64,000 bases of DNA from Pseudonocardiales bacterium (GCA_019241525.1 JAFAWY010000147.1:1-64000); one strand, 5' to 3'; counted from the stretch's first letter, positions 15,851-24,768 are shown. The notes: generated by a model from the letters alone, not told the origin. Program-made: numbers and translations.

Positions 15851-15871
15851 CTTGCGTCTCGCGATAGCAAG
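15851..15871 (+). promoter_or_regulatory. HAIR-like operator upstream of hsp20
   Basis: CTTGC-N11-GCAAG has the same arm spacing as the HspR operator CTTGA-N11-TCAAG, with a symmetric A-to-C change in both arms. It lies 24 bases upstream of the -35 box of the hsp20 promoter and about 470 bases from an HspR-like gene. Confidence 0.45.
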
Positions 15872-15894
15872 AAGTCTAGAGTTAAGGATGGAAC

Positions 15895-15923
15895 TTGACA
15901 GGGTTGGCTGATAGCGGTATTAG
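15895..15923 (+). promoter_or_regulatory. Vegetative-type promoter of hsp20
   Basis: TTGACA (15895-15900), 17 bases, TATTAG (15918-15923): near-consensus sigma-70-type elements at the ideal spacing, about 66 bases upstream of the hsp20 start codon. Confidence 0.6.
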
Positions 15924-15989
15924 TTGGGCGCCACTACAGTGGCGCCCATTGTCCGCGTCGTGATGACGCTCAGGAAGGAGAGATCCTCG

Positions 15990-16421
15990 ATGCTGATGCG
16001 TACCGACCCGTTCCGGGAGCTCGACCGGTTCACTCAGCAACTGTTCGGCCAGAACGGCACCTGGTCGCGTCCCGCCGTGATGCCCATGGACGCCTACCGC
16101 GAAGGCGAGGAGTTCGTGGTGCACTTCGACCTTCCCGGAGTCGACCCGTCCACGGTGGACCTCAACGTCGAGCGCAATGTGCTCACCGTCAAAGCCGAGC
16201 GGACCCGCAGCTACGGAGACGATGTCGAACTTCAGGTCGCCGAACGCCCGCGCGGGGTGTTTTCCCGGCAGTTGTTCCTCGGCGACACCCTCAACACCGA
16301 CAATATCCACGCTACCTACGACGCTGGGGTGTTGACCCTGCGTATCCCCATCGCTGAGAAAGCCAAACCACGCAAGATCGAGATCAGCGCGGCCGGCACT
16401 CCCAAGCAAATCAACGCCTAA
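15990..16421 (+). CDS. Hsp20 / alpha-crystallin small heat-shock protein
   Basis: 143 residues from ATG 15990, behind AGGAAGGAGAG. The short N-terminus ([20 protein letters not shown]) is typical of class-A actinobacterial Hsp20 (Hsp18/Acr2-like). The alpha-crystallin domain spans about residues 35-130: [46 protein letters not shown] and the [11 protein letters not shown] strand with the conserved G-x-L pattern. It acts as an ATP-independent holdase. It heads a co-directional run of five genes and carries a strong promoter with a HAIR-like palindrome. Confidence 0.93.
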   Translation: MLMRTDPFRELDRFTQQLFGQNGTWSRPAVMPMDAYREGEEFVVHFDLPGVDPSTVDLNVERNVLTVKAERTRSYGDDVELQVAERPRGVFSRQLFLGDTLNTDNIHATYDAGVLTLRIPIAEKAKPRKIEISAAGTPKQINA

Positions 16422-16552
16422 CCCGCCCCAGCACGCCTGCAAACGAGTCCACCCCGCCGGCGGGGTGCCCAGAGCATGTCTCAACGCGGCACCCCGCCGG
16501 CTGCTTCACGTGAGGGTGGCGATACCAGATCATCTTGGTACGGGATATCACC

Positions 16553-16993
16553 ATGTTGACATCCCCTGACGCCCAACAGCTGTCCACGCTGCTGCGGATC
16601 AGCGATGACCTTGACATCGTGGGTGACGTCACGGCGACCGTTGACTCCCCATCGGCTTTGCTTGCTTGGGCTTATGCGCTGCCGGCACCGACTATTTGCG
16701 CCTGGCGCGCCGAAGATTCCGGCAACCGCTATGTCCAGGTCACAGCCACCTGCCATCGAACCCCGTTGCATGGCCAGGTCGCCGCGGTGCTCCCCGGAGA
16801 CGGTCACCGCTCGTTTTGGTCCCTCCTGCTACCCGAGGGTGATCTGGCTGCTGGCGAAGAGCGACTCGTACCGCTCAGCGCCCTGGCCGCTGCCTGGTCA
16901 ACCGTCACAGTCGAAGCCGGTGCGGGTGGCCCTGGGCCGATCACTCCGCGTCCCGTTGTCCCGCCTACCACGGGTAGTCGAGATGGCAGCTGA
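16553..16993 (+). CDS. Hypothetical protein in the hsp20 gene run
   Basis: About 146 residues from ATG 16553 (a TTG at 16535 is also in frame). A mixed alpha/beta pattern: LLRISDDLDIVGDVTATVDS, then PTICAWRAEDSGNRYVQVTA, later LVPLSALAAAWSTVTVEAG, and a Pro-rich end. No known family. Its last codons overlap the start of the J-domain gene by 11 bases, which argues for cotranslation with it. Confidence 0.6.
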   Translation: MLTSPDAQQLSTLLRISDDLDIVGDVTATVDSPSALLAWAYALPAPTICAWRAEDSGNRYVQVTATCHRTPLHGQVAAVLPGDGHRSFWSLLLPEGDLAAGEERLVPLSALAAAWSTVTVEAGAGGPGPITPRPVVPPTTGSRDGS

Positions 16994-17306
16994 CGAGGAG
17001 GACCTCTACACGATCCTGGGGGTGGCTCCCGACGCCACCCCAGCGCAGATCGCCCACGCCTACCGGCAGCTGATCCGCATCCTTCACCCGGACACCCAGG
17101 CCAGTTCGGGCTCTAGGAGTTCTGACTCCACCACGTTAGCGGCCGCGGCAGCCGCTTATGCCATCCTGCGCGATCCCGTCCGCCGAGCAGCCTACGACCG
17201 TAGCCGGCGTCCCCATCGCCCCCAACACCCTGACTCATCCCCACCGCAGCCCTACCGCCGCAAACCCGATCTGCGCGCCGGACCGGTTTACTGGCACCCC
17301 GGATGA
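16983..17306 (+). CDS. Short J-domain (DnaJ-like) protein
   Basis: 107 residues from ATG 16983. Residues 6-70 form a J domain: EEDLYTILGVAPDATPAQIA, helix II, HPD in RILHPDTQ, then helix III and IV with AYAILRDPVRRAAYDRS. The G/F region, zinc-finger and C-terminal domains of DnaJ are absent; the tail is basic and Pro-rich. Such short J proteins recruit DnaK to particular clients. Placement behind hsp20 suggests a holdase-to-DnaK hand-over unit. It overlaps the gene before it by 11 bases. Confidence 0.85.
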   Translation: MAADEEDLYTILGVAPDATPAQIAHAYRQLIRILHPDTQASSGSRSSDSTTLAAAAAAYAILRDPVRRAAYDRSRRPHRPQHPDSSPPQPYRRKPDLRAGPVYWHPG

Positions 17307-17342
17307 GCCGTCAAGAAAACAAGCACCGCATTGTCGGCAGCA

Positions 17343-17909
17343 ATGCTTCCCAGGTTGCTGGGCGGGGTACTCGGTGCTGTGCAGCAGTTTCTTGGCATTT
17401 ACCTGAACGACCAACTCGCATTAGGCGCGCTGTGGCGAGAGTTGGCTCGGCGTTCGCAGCGCAGCAACAGCGGTACCGAGCTCGGTGGCGCGCTGGCCCG
17501 TGTCTCGTCAGCAATCACCGAGGACGTCGAGACATTCCAGCAGATCATGCGCCGATTGGGCATCCGGATGAATCCGATCAAGATCGGCCTGGCGGTCGGT
17601 GCCGAGCGCGTAGGTCGGCTGAAACTCAACGGCCGGGGGCGGACCTATTCACCGCTGAGCCGGTTCGAGGAGCTGGACATGCTGGCCATGGGCATCGAGG
17701 GTAAAAAACTGCTGTGGACAACGTTGCGCGATCTGGCAGGCCTTGCCGTACGCCTACCGGACATTGACTTCGATCACCTGATCGAGCGCGCGGAGCGGCA
17801 ACGTGCAGCCCTAGAGCCTTTCCGTGTCAGCGCAGGAAAAGAGGCACTATCTGCCACCTCGGGGCAAGGGCGCCAGGAGTGGCCGAGTGACCAGATTTCC
17901 GCCCGTTAG
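17343..17909 (+). CDS. Conserved hypothetical protein of the chaperone gene run
   Basis: 188 residues from ATG 17343 (TTG 17331 also in frame). Helical, with LGIYLNDQLALGALWRELAR, EDVETFQQIMRRLGIRMNPI and SPLSRFEELDMLAMGIEGK. This pattern is conserved in actinobacteria as a cytoplasmic protein without a known function. It lies 36 bases behind the J-domain gene and 48 bases before recQ. Confidence 0.7.
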   Translation: MLPRLLGGVLGAVQQFLGIYLNDQLALGALWRELARRSQRSNSGTELGGALARVSSAITEDVETFQQIMRRLGIRMNPIKIGLAVGAERVGRLKLNGRGRTYSPLSRFEELDMLAMGIEGKKLLWTTLRDLAGLAVRLPDIDFDHLIERAERQRAALEPFRVSAGKEALSATSGQGRQEWPSDQISAR

Positions 17910-17957
17910 CGCATTGCGCCGTTTGGCCCACACAGACTGCGGGTAACGCCCACCATC

Positions 17958-19616
17958 GTGCAACGGACAACATGTGATCGGCTGCGGCGAGTGGCAGCTG
18001 AGACCTTTGGTTGGTCACAGCTGACTGCCGAACAGCTGCGGGCGATGGAGCTCCTCATGGCTGGCCACGATGTGCTGGCTGTGCTGCCTACGGGGGCGGG
18101 CAAGTCGGCGATCTACCAAGTGCCTGCGCTGCTGTTGGAGGGGCTGACGCTGGTGGTGTCCCCGTTGATCGCCCTGCAGCACGACCAACTGGAAGGCATC
18201 GAGGACACCCGGGCGCCGCAGGCGGTTGCCGTGAATTCCGCTCAACGCAGTGACGACCGCAAACGGGCGTGGCAGGCGATCCGGCACGGTGAAGTGGAAT
18301 ACGTGTTCCTTGCCCCGGAGCAACTGGCCAAAGACAACGTCGTGGATGCGTTGGCTGATGAGCACGTGTCGCTGTTCGTGGTCGATGAGGCGCATTGCGT
18401 CTCGGCCTGGGGGCACGACTTCCGTCCCGATTACCTGCGTCTGCGTCCGCTGATCGAGCGGCTGGGCCATCCCAGGGTGCTCGCCTTGACTGCTACCGCT
18501 GCACCACCGGTCCGCCGTGACATCGTGCAGCAGTTGGGCATGCGAGACAGCCGTGAGGTGATCGCCAGTTTTGATCGTCCCAACCTGTACCTGGCCGTGG
18601 AGCGGTTCACCGACGACACCGACAAGCAGCAGTCCGTCATCGCGCGCGTACGCTCTTTGACTGCGGATCCCGAGACCCGGCGTGGACTGGTTTACGGGGC
18701 CAGCCGCAAGGAAACCGAGTTTTATGCCGGTGAGCTGGCGCAGTCGGGGGCGCGGGTGGCCGCCTACCACGCCGGGATGGCCGCGGCGGATCGCGAGCGC
18801 GTGCACGAGCAGTTTTTCGCTGACGAGCTCGACGTCGTGGTGGCGACCTCAGCATTCGGCATGGGTATCGACAAGCCCGATGTGCGGTTTGTCGCGCACA
18901 CCTCCATACCTGACTCAGTGGACTCCTACTATCAGCAGATCGGGCGCGCCGGTCGAGATGACCGACCAGCCGAGATCACCCTGTTCTACCGCCCGGAAGA
19001 CCTCAGCCTGCAGACGTTCCTTACCAGCAGCAAGGTGCCGCAGGACGCGCTCGCCGAGGTGGCGCAGGCTCTGCGGGAGCGTGCTGGGCCGGTGCGGCTG
19101 TCGGAGCTGAAGGACCGGGTGCAGGTGGCGGCTGCGTTGTGCACCAGGGCCGTAAATCTGCTCGAGCAAGCTGGCGCAGTCGCCACGACCCCGGATGGCC
19201 AACTTCAGTATGTCGATTCCGACCAGACCACTGACGAGGCGGTGCGACGAGCCGTTGAGGTCGCTCAGACACATCAACGCCTGGTCAGGTCCAGGATCGA
19301 GATGATGCGTGGTTACGCCGAGACCACCGGATGCCGGCGGCAATACCTGCTCGGCTACTTCGGCGAGCACCTGGGTCAGCTGTGCGGCAACTGCGACACC
19401 TGTACATCCGGCACCGCCAAGGAGCAGCCAGCCAACGACGGCGAGTTCGCCTGGGGCAGCCTGGTGCGTCACGCTGAATGGGGCAACGGCGTAGTCATGT
19501 CAATCGAGCAGGATCGGCTGACGGTGCTTTTCGATGGCGTCGGCTACAAGACGTTATCCCTGCGCGCTATCCACGAGCACGATCTGCTGGTGCCGAGTCA
19601 ACGGCCGCGCCCGTGA
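17958..19616 (+). CDS. recQ: RecQ-family ATP-dependent DNA helicase
   Basis: 552 residues from GTG 17958. Motif I is PTGAGKSAIYQVPA, motif II VVDEAHCVSAWGHDFRPDYL, motif III ALTATAAPPVR, motif V GMGIDKPDVRFVAH and motif VI QQIGRAGRDDRPAE. A RecQ-C-terminal zinc site follows (CRRQYLL and CGNCDTC). There is no HRDC domain; instead the last 50 residues (HAEWGNGVVMSIEQDRLTV) form a small barrel-like domain also seen at the end of UvrD/PcrA-type helicases. It unwinds branched DNA 3'-5' in repair. Its place at the end of a heat-shock gene run is unusual. Confidence 0.92.
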   Translation: MQRTTCDRLRRVAAETFGWSQLTAEQLRAMELLMAGHDVLAVLPTGAGKSAIYQVPALLLEGLTLVVSPLIALQHDQLEGIEDTRAPQAVAVNSAQRSDDRKRAWQAIRHGEVEYVFLAPEQLAKDNVVDALADEHVSLFVVDEAHCVSAWGHDFRPDYLRLRPLIERLGHPRVLALTATAAPPVRRDIVQQLGMRDSREVIASFDRPNLYLAVERFTDDTDKQQSVIARVRSLTADPETRRGLVYGASRKETEFYAGELAQSGARVAAYHAGMAAADRERVHEQFFADELDVVVATSAFGMGIDKPDVRFVAHTSIPDSVDSYYQQIGRAGRDDRPAEITLFYRPEDLSLQTFLTSSKVPQDALAEVAQALRERAGPVRLSELKDRVQVAAALCTRAVNLLEQAGAVATTPDGQLQYVDSDQTTDEAVRRAVEVAQTHQRLVRSRIEMMRGYAETTGCRRQYLLGYFGEHLGQLCGNCDTCTSGTAKEQPANDGEFAWGSLVRHAEWGNGVVMSIEQDRLTVLFDGVGYKTLSLRAIHEHDLLVPSQRPRP

Positions 19617-19786
19617 AGGCTAATCGTCCTGGGTCAGGTCAGGCTCGCCGCAACTCAGGGCTGGTGTTGAGCGATCGACCAGGCCCGGCAGATCGATCAC
19701 GGTGTGAATCAAGGTCAGGTAGGAATGCGGCGCGGAGGGGCGACCACCGGAGGAGCTGGTGCCCTACGACAGGAAGCGTTTGCTGT

Positions 19787-20575
19787 TTAGTCGCTCGTGT
19801 CCATGCGTTCTCGCAAGAAGCCCAGGGTTTGGCTGAGCACGCGCGACACATGCATTTGCGAGATGCCGACCTGCTCGGCGATTTGGGTCTGAGTCAATTG
19901 GCGGAAAAACCGCAAGGCGAGGATGGTGCGATCCCGGGGTGGCAGCTGGGCCAGCAATGGGCGTAATGCCTCGCGGTCTTCGATGATTGCCAGTTCATCG
20001 TCGAGGTCACCAACGAACTCGCCCAGAGTCGTGTTTGCTTGCTCGCCGAGCATCTCATCAAGAGACGAGCTTCGATAGGCTTCGCCCGCCTGCAGCCCTT
20101 CAATCACCTCTGACATCGGTATTTCCAGCTGGTCGGCGATCTCGCTGGGTCGGGGAGCCCGGCCCAGCTGTTGGGACAGCTGCGTTTGGCTGCTTCTGAT
20201 GTCCAGGTGCAAGTCTTTGAGCCGCCGCGGCACCTTGGTAGACCATCCGTGGTCCCGGAAGTACCGGCGCAGCTCCCCGGTGATCGTCGGTATCGCGAAG
20301 GAGAAAAAATTCGCCCCGCGGTCGGGTTCGAACCGGTCCACCGCGTTGATCAGGCCGATAGTGGCGACCTGGGCGAGGTCCTCGAGGGATTCACCCCGCC
20401 CGGCGAAGCGGCGCGCGAGATGTTCCGCAACCGGAAGGTAGCCGCTGATCAGTTGTTCGCGCACCCGTTGCCGCTCGGGATCGGTCGCCGGCAGCTCGGC
20501 ATAGCGGCGCTGCAACGCCGCAAGATGCGCGTAGTCACCGTGTTCGGTCCCGGTCGGGGACACAGAGGAGCTCAC
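19787..20575 (-). CDS. sigF: SigF/SigB-type alternative sigma factor
   Basis: 262 residues from GTG (complement 20573-20575), overlapping the stop of the anti-sigma gene as GTGA. Region 2 reads LEDLAQVATIGLINAVDRFE and ANFFSFAIPTITGELRRYFR. Region 3 follows, and region 4 has LTQTQIAEQVGISQMHVSRV. No extension beyond region 4. The frame stays open upstream to 20692 within the anti-sigma gene. SigF-type factors control stress and stationary-phase genes in actinobacteria and are held inactive by RsbW/UsfX proteins, here encoded directly upstream. Confidence 0.93.
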   Translation of the reverse strand: MSSSVSPTGTEHGDYAHLAALQRRYAELPATDPERQRVREQLISGYLPVAEHLARRFAGRGESLEDLAQVATIGLINAVDRFEPDRGANFFSFAIPTITGELRRYFRDHGWSTKVPRRLKDLHLDIRSSQTQLSQQLGRAPRPSEIADQLEIPMSEVIEGLQAGEAYRSSSLDEMLGEQANTTLGEFVGDLDDELAIIEDREALRPLLAQLPPRDRTILALRFFRQLTQTQIAEQVGISQMHVSRVLSQTLGFLRERMDTSD

Positions 20576-21000
20576 AGCAGTCCCGCGCTCAAGGCCTGTT
20601 TGACCAAGATGATGCATACTCGGCCACCCTGGCCAGCTTCGCCGGGCAACACAAGAGCGGTGACCTCGTCTGCCAGGCACCGCAGGACCCACCAGCTGAA
20701 TGACCCTCTGGGTAACGGATCCATCATGCGGTTGACGTCAACTTCAGCGGTCACCTCAATACGCTCGACACGGACTGCAAAGCTGCAGCTTAACGTGGCG
20801 TTGCAGGCCGCCAGTCGGACCAGCCGGGTGCAGGTGTCGTCCACTGCCATCCGCAGGTCAGCAATCGAGTCAAGATCAAAATCAGCACGGGCAGCGAGAT
20901 CGGCGGCCACGGTACGGATCGTGGGAATCGCGATGGCGCTCGCTGCGGTGTAAACCTCAGTGACACCGGTCTGCCCAACGCCGCCGGCCGCGCCCGCCAT
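20572..21000 (-). CDS. Anti-sigma factor, RsbW/UsfX-like (HATPase_c)
   Basis: 142 residues from ATG (complement 20998-21000), behind GAGGAGACGACG. The GHKL fold is recognisable (SIADLRMAVDDTCTRLVRLA as N-box helix and SFSWWVLRCLADEVTALVLP at the end). The N-box has Asp and Arg where kinases carry Glu and Asn, and no clear glycine-rich ATP lid is seen, so ATP binding may be weak, as in SigF-associated UsfX proteins. Coupled to sigF by a GTGA overlap. No anti-anti-sigma gene is next to it. Confidence 0.8.
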   Translation of the reverse strand: MAGAAGGVGQTGVTEVYTAASAIAIPTIRTVAADLAARADFDLDSIADLRMAVDDTCTRLVRLAACNATLSCSFAVRVERIEVTAEVDVNRMMDPLPRGSFSWWVLRCLADEVTALVLPGEAGQGGRVCIILVKQALSAGLL

Positions 21001-21209
21001 CGTCGTCTCCTCTGCGTCCCGGTGCTTCCTGTTTTTGCAGCCGGCCGCCGTGCATCTATTCGGTTCCCAGGCTCGGCCCCGGCCAAACCCTCGCGGCACC
21101 AACCAGACGCTGAATCTCCACCTTCGTCGCTCCGGGCTCGCGTGGGCTTCACTGCGATCTCATCACCACCTACACAGCGCAGTCAGCGGTGGTGGGTTAG
21201 CCTCCCACC

Positions 21210-21875
21210 ATGCCCGGGGTCTCCGCGGTGCTGTTCGATGTGGATGGCACTCTGGTCGATACCAATTACTTGCACGCCGTAACTTGGTGGGAGGCCCTGC
21301 GCCAACACGGCCATCACGTGCCGATGGTGCGCATCCATCACGCCATCGGTATGGGGTCGGACAAGTTGCTGGATCACCTGCTGCCCGACGATCGGGACCG
21401 GACACTCGATGACGAGCTGCAGTCTGCGCACAAAGCTCTTTACGCCCCGTACTGGCCGCGGTTGAGAGCATTTGACGGGGCAGCAGACCTGCTCAGAGCC
21501 TGTGCCGGCCGTGGCCAGCAGGTGGTGCTGGCGAGCTCCGCCAGTGAGCGAGAGATGCACGCCCTGCGAGCGGCGCTGAACGCTGACGACGTGATCACCG
21601 CGGCGACGTCTGCCGACGATGTCAAGCAGAGCAAGCCCGCGCCTGACATCGTGCAAACCGCGTTGCAGCGCGCCGACGTGGCTGCCGATGACGCGGTGTT
21701 CGTCGGCGACACGGTCTGGGACGTCCAGGCCTGTAACAAGGCCGGACTGGCCTGCGTCGCTTTCCTGACCGGCGGGATCAGCAGCCAAGAACTGCGCGAT
21801 GCGGGAGCAGCCGAGGTCTACGACGGTCCCGCAGAGCTGGTCCACTGCCTGCGCGACAGCCTCATCACCCGCTGA
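21210..21875 (+). CDS. HAD-superfamily phosphatase
   Basis: 221 residues from ATG 21210. Motif I is LFDVDGTLVDTNYLHAVTW, with both catalytic Asp. The cap is inserted after motif I (subfamily IA, helical cap). Motif II is VVLASSASERE, motif III Lys lies in DDVKQSKPAPDI, and motif IV is AVFVGDTVWDVQACNKAG. Close in pattern to phosphoglycolate phosphatase or beta-phosphoglucomutase-like enzymes, but the substrate cannot be read. It stands divergent to the sigF pair, with about 200 bases between. Confidence 0.9.
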   Translation: MPGVSAVLFDVDGTLVDTNYLHAVTWWEALRQHGHHVPMVRIHHAIGMGSDKLLDHLLPDDRDRTLDDELQSAHKALYAPYWPRLRAFDGAADLLRACAGRGQQVVLASSASEREMHALRAALNADDVITAATSADDVKQSKPAPDIVQTALQRADVAADDAVFVGDTVWDVQACNKAGLACVAFLTGGISSQELRDAGAAEVYDGPAELVHCLRDSLITR

Positions 21876-21907
21876 TGTGAGGCGCACCCAGGTCGGCAGG
21901 GGCTCAA

Positions 21908-22284
21908 GTGACCGCGATGGACGATGGCGAGCTAAGGCAGCTTGTGATCGGTCTCGTCACGCAGATCTATTACGCAGACCGAGACGGCAAGGACGCGTAC
22001 GATCCTGAGGTCGCCGCCGGACTGACGACGCTCGTCCAAGACCTCACCCCAGCAGCTGGAGTGGTCTGGGCAGCTTCCGCGGACTCTTGACGAGTTCCGA
22101 GCTGTGATCAACGAATGTATTCAAGACGCGGCCGCCCAGGTAGGTAGCAGGGCTTACAGCGCCTGGTACCTACCTGATCAGTCTGTTCAGCGAGTTGGCA
22201 CTGTATGCCGAGCAAACGTCGCCAGACATCGATGTGCCTGAGTTCCTCCGCCAGGCGGGCCTTCGCGCTACCTCGGGCGAATAA
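21908..22284 (+). pseudogene. Hypothetical protein gene broken by two frameshifts
   Basis: Three plus-strand frames follow each other as one protein: from GTG 21908 VIGLVTQIYYADRDGKDAYD and LTTLVQDLTPAAGVVW; then QLPRTLDEFRAVINECIQDA; then TYLISLFSELALYAEQTSPD and IDVPEFLRQAGLRA to TAA 22282. The joints are near 22065 and near 22135. All parts are helical and host-like in codon use. The first 60 codons alone might be called as a gene, but the continuation shows that it is truncated or mis-sequenced. Confidence 0.5.
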
Positions 22285-22425
22285 GCGGAGCTGACAGCTC
22301 GGTCCGGGGCCGAAGACCGGCAGGCCGCGATGAATCCCTCGCGCCGCCGGAGTCCTCTCCTGCAGCGGCCGCGCTACCTCGGTGCGGCCATGCGCTGCCG
22401 GTGACCGAGAAAGGACACGATCGCC

Positions 22426-22932
22426 ATGATCTTCACAGGCAGACCCGACACCGACCACCGCGCCTCGACCGTCTCATTGGCTCGCGACCTAGTGCTGCTG
22501 CTGGCGCGAATCGGGCTCGGGGTGCTGATGGTGGTACATGCCAAACTCGAGTACGACATCGCAAGCGGCAGCATCACCGGGGTCGGGGCGCTGTTCCAGC
22601 AGTCTGGCGTCCCACTGGGGACTATCGCAGGGCCGGTGAACGTGCTGTTCGAGTTCATCGGTGGTGCCGCGATGATCCTGGGCCTGGCGGTCGTCCCGGT
22701 CGGTGTCCTGATGGCGCTGAACATGGTGGGCGCATGGATATTCGTCCACACCGGTGGCCTCTACGCCATGGACCACACCGGACCCGAACTGGTCATTGCC
22801 ATCGGGCTGCTCAGCCTCGTGCTCGCCGTCTCGGGTTCCGGACGGTTCGGACTTGACCACCTACTCCTCAGGCGGGTCCGCCCGCAGGTCGACACCGCAT
22901 CAGGGGCGGGAGCAGCCGCCGCAGGGCGGTAG
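22426..22932 (+). CDS. DoxX family membrane protein
   Basis: 168 residues from ATG 22426. Four membrane helices: DLVLLLARIGLGVLMVVHA (family signature region), VNVLFEFIGGAAMILGLAVV, VGVLMALNMVGAWIF and LVIAIGLLSLVLAVSG. The Ala/Gly-rich tail is cytoplasmic. In mycobacteria DoxX forms a membrane complex with SodA and SseA against oxidative and thiol stress; here no such partners are adjacent, so the role is by family only. Confidence 0.85.
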   Translation: MIFTGRPDTDHRASTVSLARDLVLLLARIGLGVLMVVHAKLEYDIASGSITGVGALFQQSGVPLGTIAGPVNVLFEFIGGAAMILGLAVVPVGVLMALNMVGAWIFVHTGGLYAMDHTGPELVIAIGLLSLVLAVSGSGRFGLDHLLLRRVRPQVDTASGAGAAAAGR

Positions 22933-22934
22933 CG

Positions 22935-23225
22935 ATGGAGAAATTTTCCGGACGTACCGGTACGTACAGGGCAGTCTGTCGTTTTCTTGGCATGACGACC
23001 ACGCATGCCGCGGTCGCGCAAGAACGCGACCAGTACACCGCGGACCGAATGGCGGCGACCGCTGCCGCGAAAGCAAAGCGGTTATGGCCAGGTGTGATCG
23101 GCGAGGTGCTTGCCGACGAGATCATGGCGTTGCTGGATCTGCCGTTGTGGCTACGATCCCAGACGCGCACGCAGCAGCTCATCGACGCAGTGTTGAACCT
23201 TGCCGAAAAGCCCCACGCCGCCTGA
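22935..23225 (+). CDS. Conserved hypothetical small protein
   Basis: 96 residues from ATG 22935, two bases after the doxX stop; ATG 22992 would give a 77-residue form starting MTTTHAAVAQERDQYTADRM, which looks more natural. The rest is helical and amphipathic (LWPGVIGEVLADEIMALLD, LPLWLRSQTRTQQLIDAVLN). No family recognised. Its end overlaps the start of the L,D-transpeptidase frame. Confidence 0.55.
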   Translation: MEKFSGRTGTYRAVCRFLGMTTTHAAVAQERDQYTADRMAATAAAKAKRLWPGVIGEVLADEIMALLDLPLWLRSQTRTQQLIDAVLNLAEKPHAA

Positions 23226-23976
23226 TTACCCGGTCGCCCGCCGGGTTTTTGCGGGCGCGCCGCGGTTGGCAGCGATGGTGGTCGTGCTAAGTCTGGCTGG
23301 TAGTGCGAATCCCCAGCTGCCGCCGTCGCCCATCAGGCCAGTAGCTATGGCCGTTGACGCAGCGGCAGCACGTTCCGGCCTTCCACCGGGTGTCCCAGTT
23401 CCGCCGGTCGGGACCAACCAGCTGGTCACTGTGCTGGTACCCAGTGCTAGCAGTACCTCCGGTGTGCTGCGGGGTTGGCGGCGCGAATCGGGCGGTCAGT
23501 GGACCGGCGTCCTCGGTCCGGTCACCGTGCGGGTGGGCACCGCTGGTGTCGGTGCCGCGCAGGAGGGCACCAGCCGTACCCCCCGAGGAACGTTCGACCT
23601 GCCGTCCGCCTTCGGCCGGCAACCCAACCCAGGGACCCGCATGCCGTATCGGCAGGTCGGTACCAGCGACTGGTGGGTCAGTGACCCGCACAGCCCGAGC
23701 TACAACACCTACCGGCATTGCGCGCCGGGCACCTGTGACTTCAACGAAAGCGCCGGAGAAAATCTCGGCCGGGCTGGCCCGAGCTACGACTACGCGGTGG
23801 TAATCGGGTACAACACCACGCCGGTGCGCCCGGGTGCGGGCTCGGCGTTCTTCGTGCACGTCGATGCTGGGGTGCCCTCGCAGGGCTGCGTAGAGGTGCC
23901 CCGAGCAGTTGAGGTGGCCTTGCTGCGCTGGCTAGACCCGGCCCAGCATCCCCGCATCACGATTGGCCTGGGCTGA
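23200..23976 (+). CDS. Secreted L,D-transpeptidase (YkuD-type) protein
   Basis: 258 residues from TTG 23200, overlapping the previous gene by 26 bases; a later start near 23275 is possible. An N-terminal signal segment (APRLAAMVVVLSLAGSA) precedes a catalytic domain: TSRTPRGTFDLPSAFG, and near the C-terminus FFVHVDAGVPSQGCVEVPRA, the His...Ser-x-Gly-Cys-Val active-site box with the catalytic Cys. It cross-links peptidoglycan or attaches proteins. The central part with paired Cys (RHCAPGTCDFNES) matches an actinobacterial subgroup. Confidence 0.82.
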   Translation: MPKSPTPPDYPVARRVFAGAPRLAAMVVVLSLAGSANPQLPPSPIRPVAMAVDAAAARSGLPPGVPVPPVGTNQLVTVLVPSASSTSGVLRGWRRESGGQWTGVLGPVTVRVGTAGVGAAQEGTSRTPRGTFDLPSAFGRQPNPGTRMPYRQVGTSDWWVSDPHSPSYNTYRHCAPGTCDFNESAGENLGRAGPSYDYAVVIGYNTTPVRPGAGSAFFVHVDAGVPSQGCVEVPRAVEVALLRWLDPAQHPRITIGLG

Positions 23977-24142
23977 TCGGCCGCACGCCAGGTAACGCTA
24001 GGCGTAGCTACCGCAGGTCACAGCGGCAGCAGACGTGGGGACGCCTCGTATGCGGTTGCAGCTGGCACAGTCAGTACATGCGACGAGTAATGCCAGCGTG
24101 TTGATGCCGTTGTAGCCAAATCTGCCCGTACGGTCTCGCTCC

Positions 24143-24544
24143 GTGAGCGAAACACCCATATATGATCAACTCCGGGGGGAGCGCCTCAACGCCGACGTTC
24201 CGGCCGACGGCGCAGGTCGGCAACCGGTGAGTCACCGCGGGCAGCACCATCTGCCGGCTGAGGCTCTGGGCCGGCAGGAACCAATCAGCCGGCCGACATG
24301 GTCAGGATCCCGCCCGGCGGCGAATCAGCACTATTCTGCTGCGGTTGACCAGGCTGTGCAGGCCGCGCTGAGTGCCGCGCGGCGGGCCAGATTCACGGCG
24401 GGGACACGGGCCGCCCGCCGACCCGCAGCGCACGCGCGACACCGAGCGGCGCCCGCAGGGGGCGATCCCGGTGCGCCGGCAGATGAACCCAGCTCGCCAA
24501 CACGGGATGCGGCAGCGTTCTCGTGGTTTGAACGCCCGGCATGA
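24143..24544 (+). CDS. Hypothetical protein with conserved N-terminus
   Basis: 133 residues from GTG 24143. It starts SETPIYDQLRGERLNADVPA, a motif that heads several uncharacterised actinobacterial proteins. The rest is low-complexity, rich in Ala, Arg and Pro, probably disordered. A short helical part (QHYSAAVDQAVQAALSAARR) lies in the middle. No function can be assigned. Confidence 0.55.
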   Translation: MSETPIYDQLRGERLNADVPADGAGRQPVSHRGQHHLPAEALGRQEPISRPTWSGSRPAANQHYSAAVDQAVQAALSAARRARFTAGTRAARRPAAHARHRAAPAGGDPGAPADEPSSPTRDAAAFSWFERPA

Positions 24545-24768
24545 TCTCGATCGAATGCGGCGTATTTCAACCCTGGTCTGCGCCGGGCGCCTGCCGCCTG
24601 ACCCCGATGCGTAGAAAGTCTTTACCGGTCCGGCTGCCACTCGAAGATTGATAGTTAAAAGCATATCGGGTCAGCTGGAATGCCGATGATTGTAACTTCT
24701 GGGACGCTCACGACATCGACACCTGCTAGTGGCGGAGCAATCGAGCTTATCCCTGTCGGGCGGACAAG
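24545..24768. other. Intergenic, no gene seen
   Basis: Between convergent genes; no supported frame or clear hairpin. Confidence 0.3.
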
